Assembly (NCBI GenBank): GCA_028704125.1
Contig: JAQVLM010000252.1
Location: forward strand, 1 to 5,358
Source: Opitutales bacterium
GTDB lineage: Bacteria; Verrucomicrobiota; Verrucomicrobiia; Opitutales; JAFGAQ01
Length of the DNA stretch: 5,358 nt
Reading direction: 5' to 3'
Shown here: in pieces, positions 4,780-5,358 of the stretch
Layout of the letters: the number at the start of each line of letters is the position of its first letter
Position numbering within the stretch: position 1 is the first letter of the stretch
Program-made: the position numbers and the translations under genes
The notes under the pieces: generated by a model
Database searches by the model: none
What the model saw: only the letters and a program-made list of their open reading frames with translations
What the model was told of the DNA's origin: nothing

Positions 4780-4840
4780 CGCATGTGAAAAAACCGAAGA
4801 CACACCCGGATTCGTCCTGATTCATGACAAATCACATGCG
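4780..4840. repeat. Perfect 9-bp inverted repeat CGCATGTGA / TCACATGCG
   Basis: The arms are 4780-4788 and 4832-4840, separated by 43 bp. A second short pair, CGAA and TTCG, is nested inside at about 4795-4814. On the minus strand the structure lies downstream of the Doc gene and upstream of DoxX. A protein binding site, an RNA hairpin or chance are all possible; a 9-bp match at this spacing in a region of this size is not extremely rare. Confidence 0.4.
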
Positions 4841-4936
4841 TCGTTTCAATCACGGAATCTCCCTTTGCCCCCACCCGACGCTTTCCATGAAATGCAGACT
4901 CTGAGGCCATCCAAACAGAATCCGGAGCTTCACCAA

Positions 4937-5338
4937 TCAACTACCCGTCGACGGATCGCAATTATCGGCGAGCCATGCGGCATATTCCGATTCCCCAATG
5001 GCACGTGCGGCCAGAGCAAGGTTACGCTCGACCGCGCTTTCTTCACTGGCTACCAAACGATATCCGTTCGATTGCAGAAACAACGCAGCTGCAACAAACC
5101 CGGTTCGCTTGTTACCGTCTAGAAAAGGATGTTTACCCACAATTCCCTCCGCATATGCCGCGGCCAATTCAAACAGGCTAGGGGACGGATCCACGTAGTG
5201 AAAGCGATTCACCGGCCGCTGCAGCGCGGCCTCCAACAATCCAATGTCACGCACCCCTCCCGCGCCCCCAAAACGACTCAATAGCCCTGCATGGACAGCT
5301 GAGATTTCATCCTGATTCAACCACAAAGGCTCCTTCAT
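4937..5338 (-). CDS. doc: Doc-family (death-on-curing) toxin of a type II toxin-antitoxin system
   Basis: The protein has 133 residues, about the size of Doc. The Fic/Doc core is at residues 70-80, HPFLDGNKRTG, with catalytic His70, Asp74, Asn76 and Lys77-Arg78. It matches the Doc pattern HxFx[DN][AG]NKR rather than the Fic AMP-transferase pattern ending GNGR. Other Doc-like marks are the N-terminal GGVRDIGLLEAALQRP (27-42) and the helix LAAAYAEGIV (58-67). P1 Doc phosphorylates elongation factor EF-Tu and so blocks translation until neutralised by its antitoxin; all active-site residues are present here, so the toxin is probably functional. ATG 5338 overlaps the stop of the preceding gene as ATGA. 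GGGAG (5347-5351) lies 8 bases upstream, within that gene. Translational coupling and autoregulation by the antitoxin are expected for such pairs. Confidence 0.93.
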   Translation of the reverse strand: MKEPLWLNQDEISAVHAGLLSRFGGAGGVRDIGLLEAALQRPVNRFHYVDPSPSLFELAAAYAEGIVGKHPFLDGNKRTGFVAAALFLQSNGYRLVASEESAVERNLALAARAIGESEYAAWLADNCDPSTGS

Positions 5339-5358
5339 TTGGCGAGCTCCCGAAGCGC
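5335..5358 (-). CDS. C-terminal end of the presumed Doc antitoxin (rest beyond right edge)
   Basis: On the minus strand a frame enters at the right edge and reads ALRELAK followed by TGA (5337-5335). The stop overlaps the toxin ATG by ATGA, the standard arrangement in antitoxin-toxin operons with the antitoxin first. Eight codons including the stop are too few to name the family; Phd or AbrB/MazE-type antitoxins are the usual partners of Doc. The call rests on position and overlap, not on sequence similarity. Confidence 0.6.
   Translation of the reverse strand, partial: ALRELAK

Larger units (their letters stand above)
4484..4936. other. Intergenic region between the Doc and DoxX genes, no gene supported
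   Basis: Frames of 107 codons (minus) and 127 codons (plus) cross this stretch. Neither has recognisable protein features, and the plus one runs antisense into the Doc gene. The region holds two inverted repeats (listed separately) and a small palindrome GGGTACCC (4533-4540). The DoxX promoter should be near the left end, but I could not assign -35 and -10 boxes. Confidence 0.5.

Noticed and set aside
4502..4825. Minus-strand 107-codon frame upstream of doxX
   Set aside because: No recognisable domain; its composition is uneven and it spans the inverted repeats. Not supported as a gene.
4739..5122. Plus-strand frame of 127 codons
   Set aside because: Its right half is antisense to the doc gene and its left half is low-complexity. 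No family signal was seen.

Overview
The window looks like a chromosomal piece of an uncultured, probably Gram-negative bacterium of moderate GC. A signal-peptide-bearing Pmp-like beta-helix protein points to an outer membrane or secreted repeat protein. Shine-Dalgarno sites are weak or absent before several genes. One intergenic region is packed with short repeats of the kind I associate with environmental PVC-type genomes (Verrucomicrobiota, Kiritimatiellota, Lentisphaerota, Planctomycetota). That placement is an inference at low confidence; no rRNA or other marker gene is present.

Layout. 1-819 (minus): 5' part of a large repeat protein with a signal peptide and Pmp/parallel beta-helix repeats, cut by the left edge. 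820-1949: about 1.1 kb with no credible gene; its right half holds a 26-bp tandem repeat, small palindromes and dispersed intergenic repeat phrases. 1950-2508 (plus): a secreted BsuPI-domain protein whose signal peptide and domain lie in two frames, offset by one base. 2564-3905 (plus): a compact three-gene unit of ArsR-type repressor, thioredoxin and OsmC-family protein, preceded by a promoter region with an inverted repeat. 3906-4090: convergent intergenic region with a hairpin. 4091-4483 (minus): DoxX-family four-helix membrane protein. 4484-4936: about 450 bp without a gene but with two inverted repeats. 4937-5358 (minus): a Doc toxin gene, with the last eight codons (including the stop) of its presumed antitoxin at the right edge, overlapping by ATGA.

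How the genes may work together. The ArsR-thioredoxin-OsmC unit reads as a small regulated thiol/peroxide or reactive-sulfur response module: a cysteine-containing repressor without the classic metal-binding CVC motif, a CGPC thioredoxin that may be exported, and an OsmC protein that keeps the first catalytic cysteine but appears to lack the second. The facing DoxX gene belongs to a family linked elsewhere to thiol and sulfur redox, so it may be related, but it is not in the operon. The Doc module and the repeat-rich intergenic region are accessory elements. I see no wholly new system. The most unusual points are the frame break in the BsuPI gene, the ArsR operator and possible leaderless start, and the repeat-dense intergenic regions.
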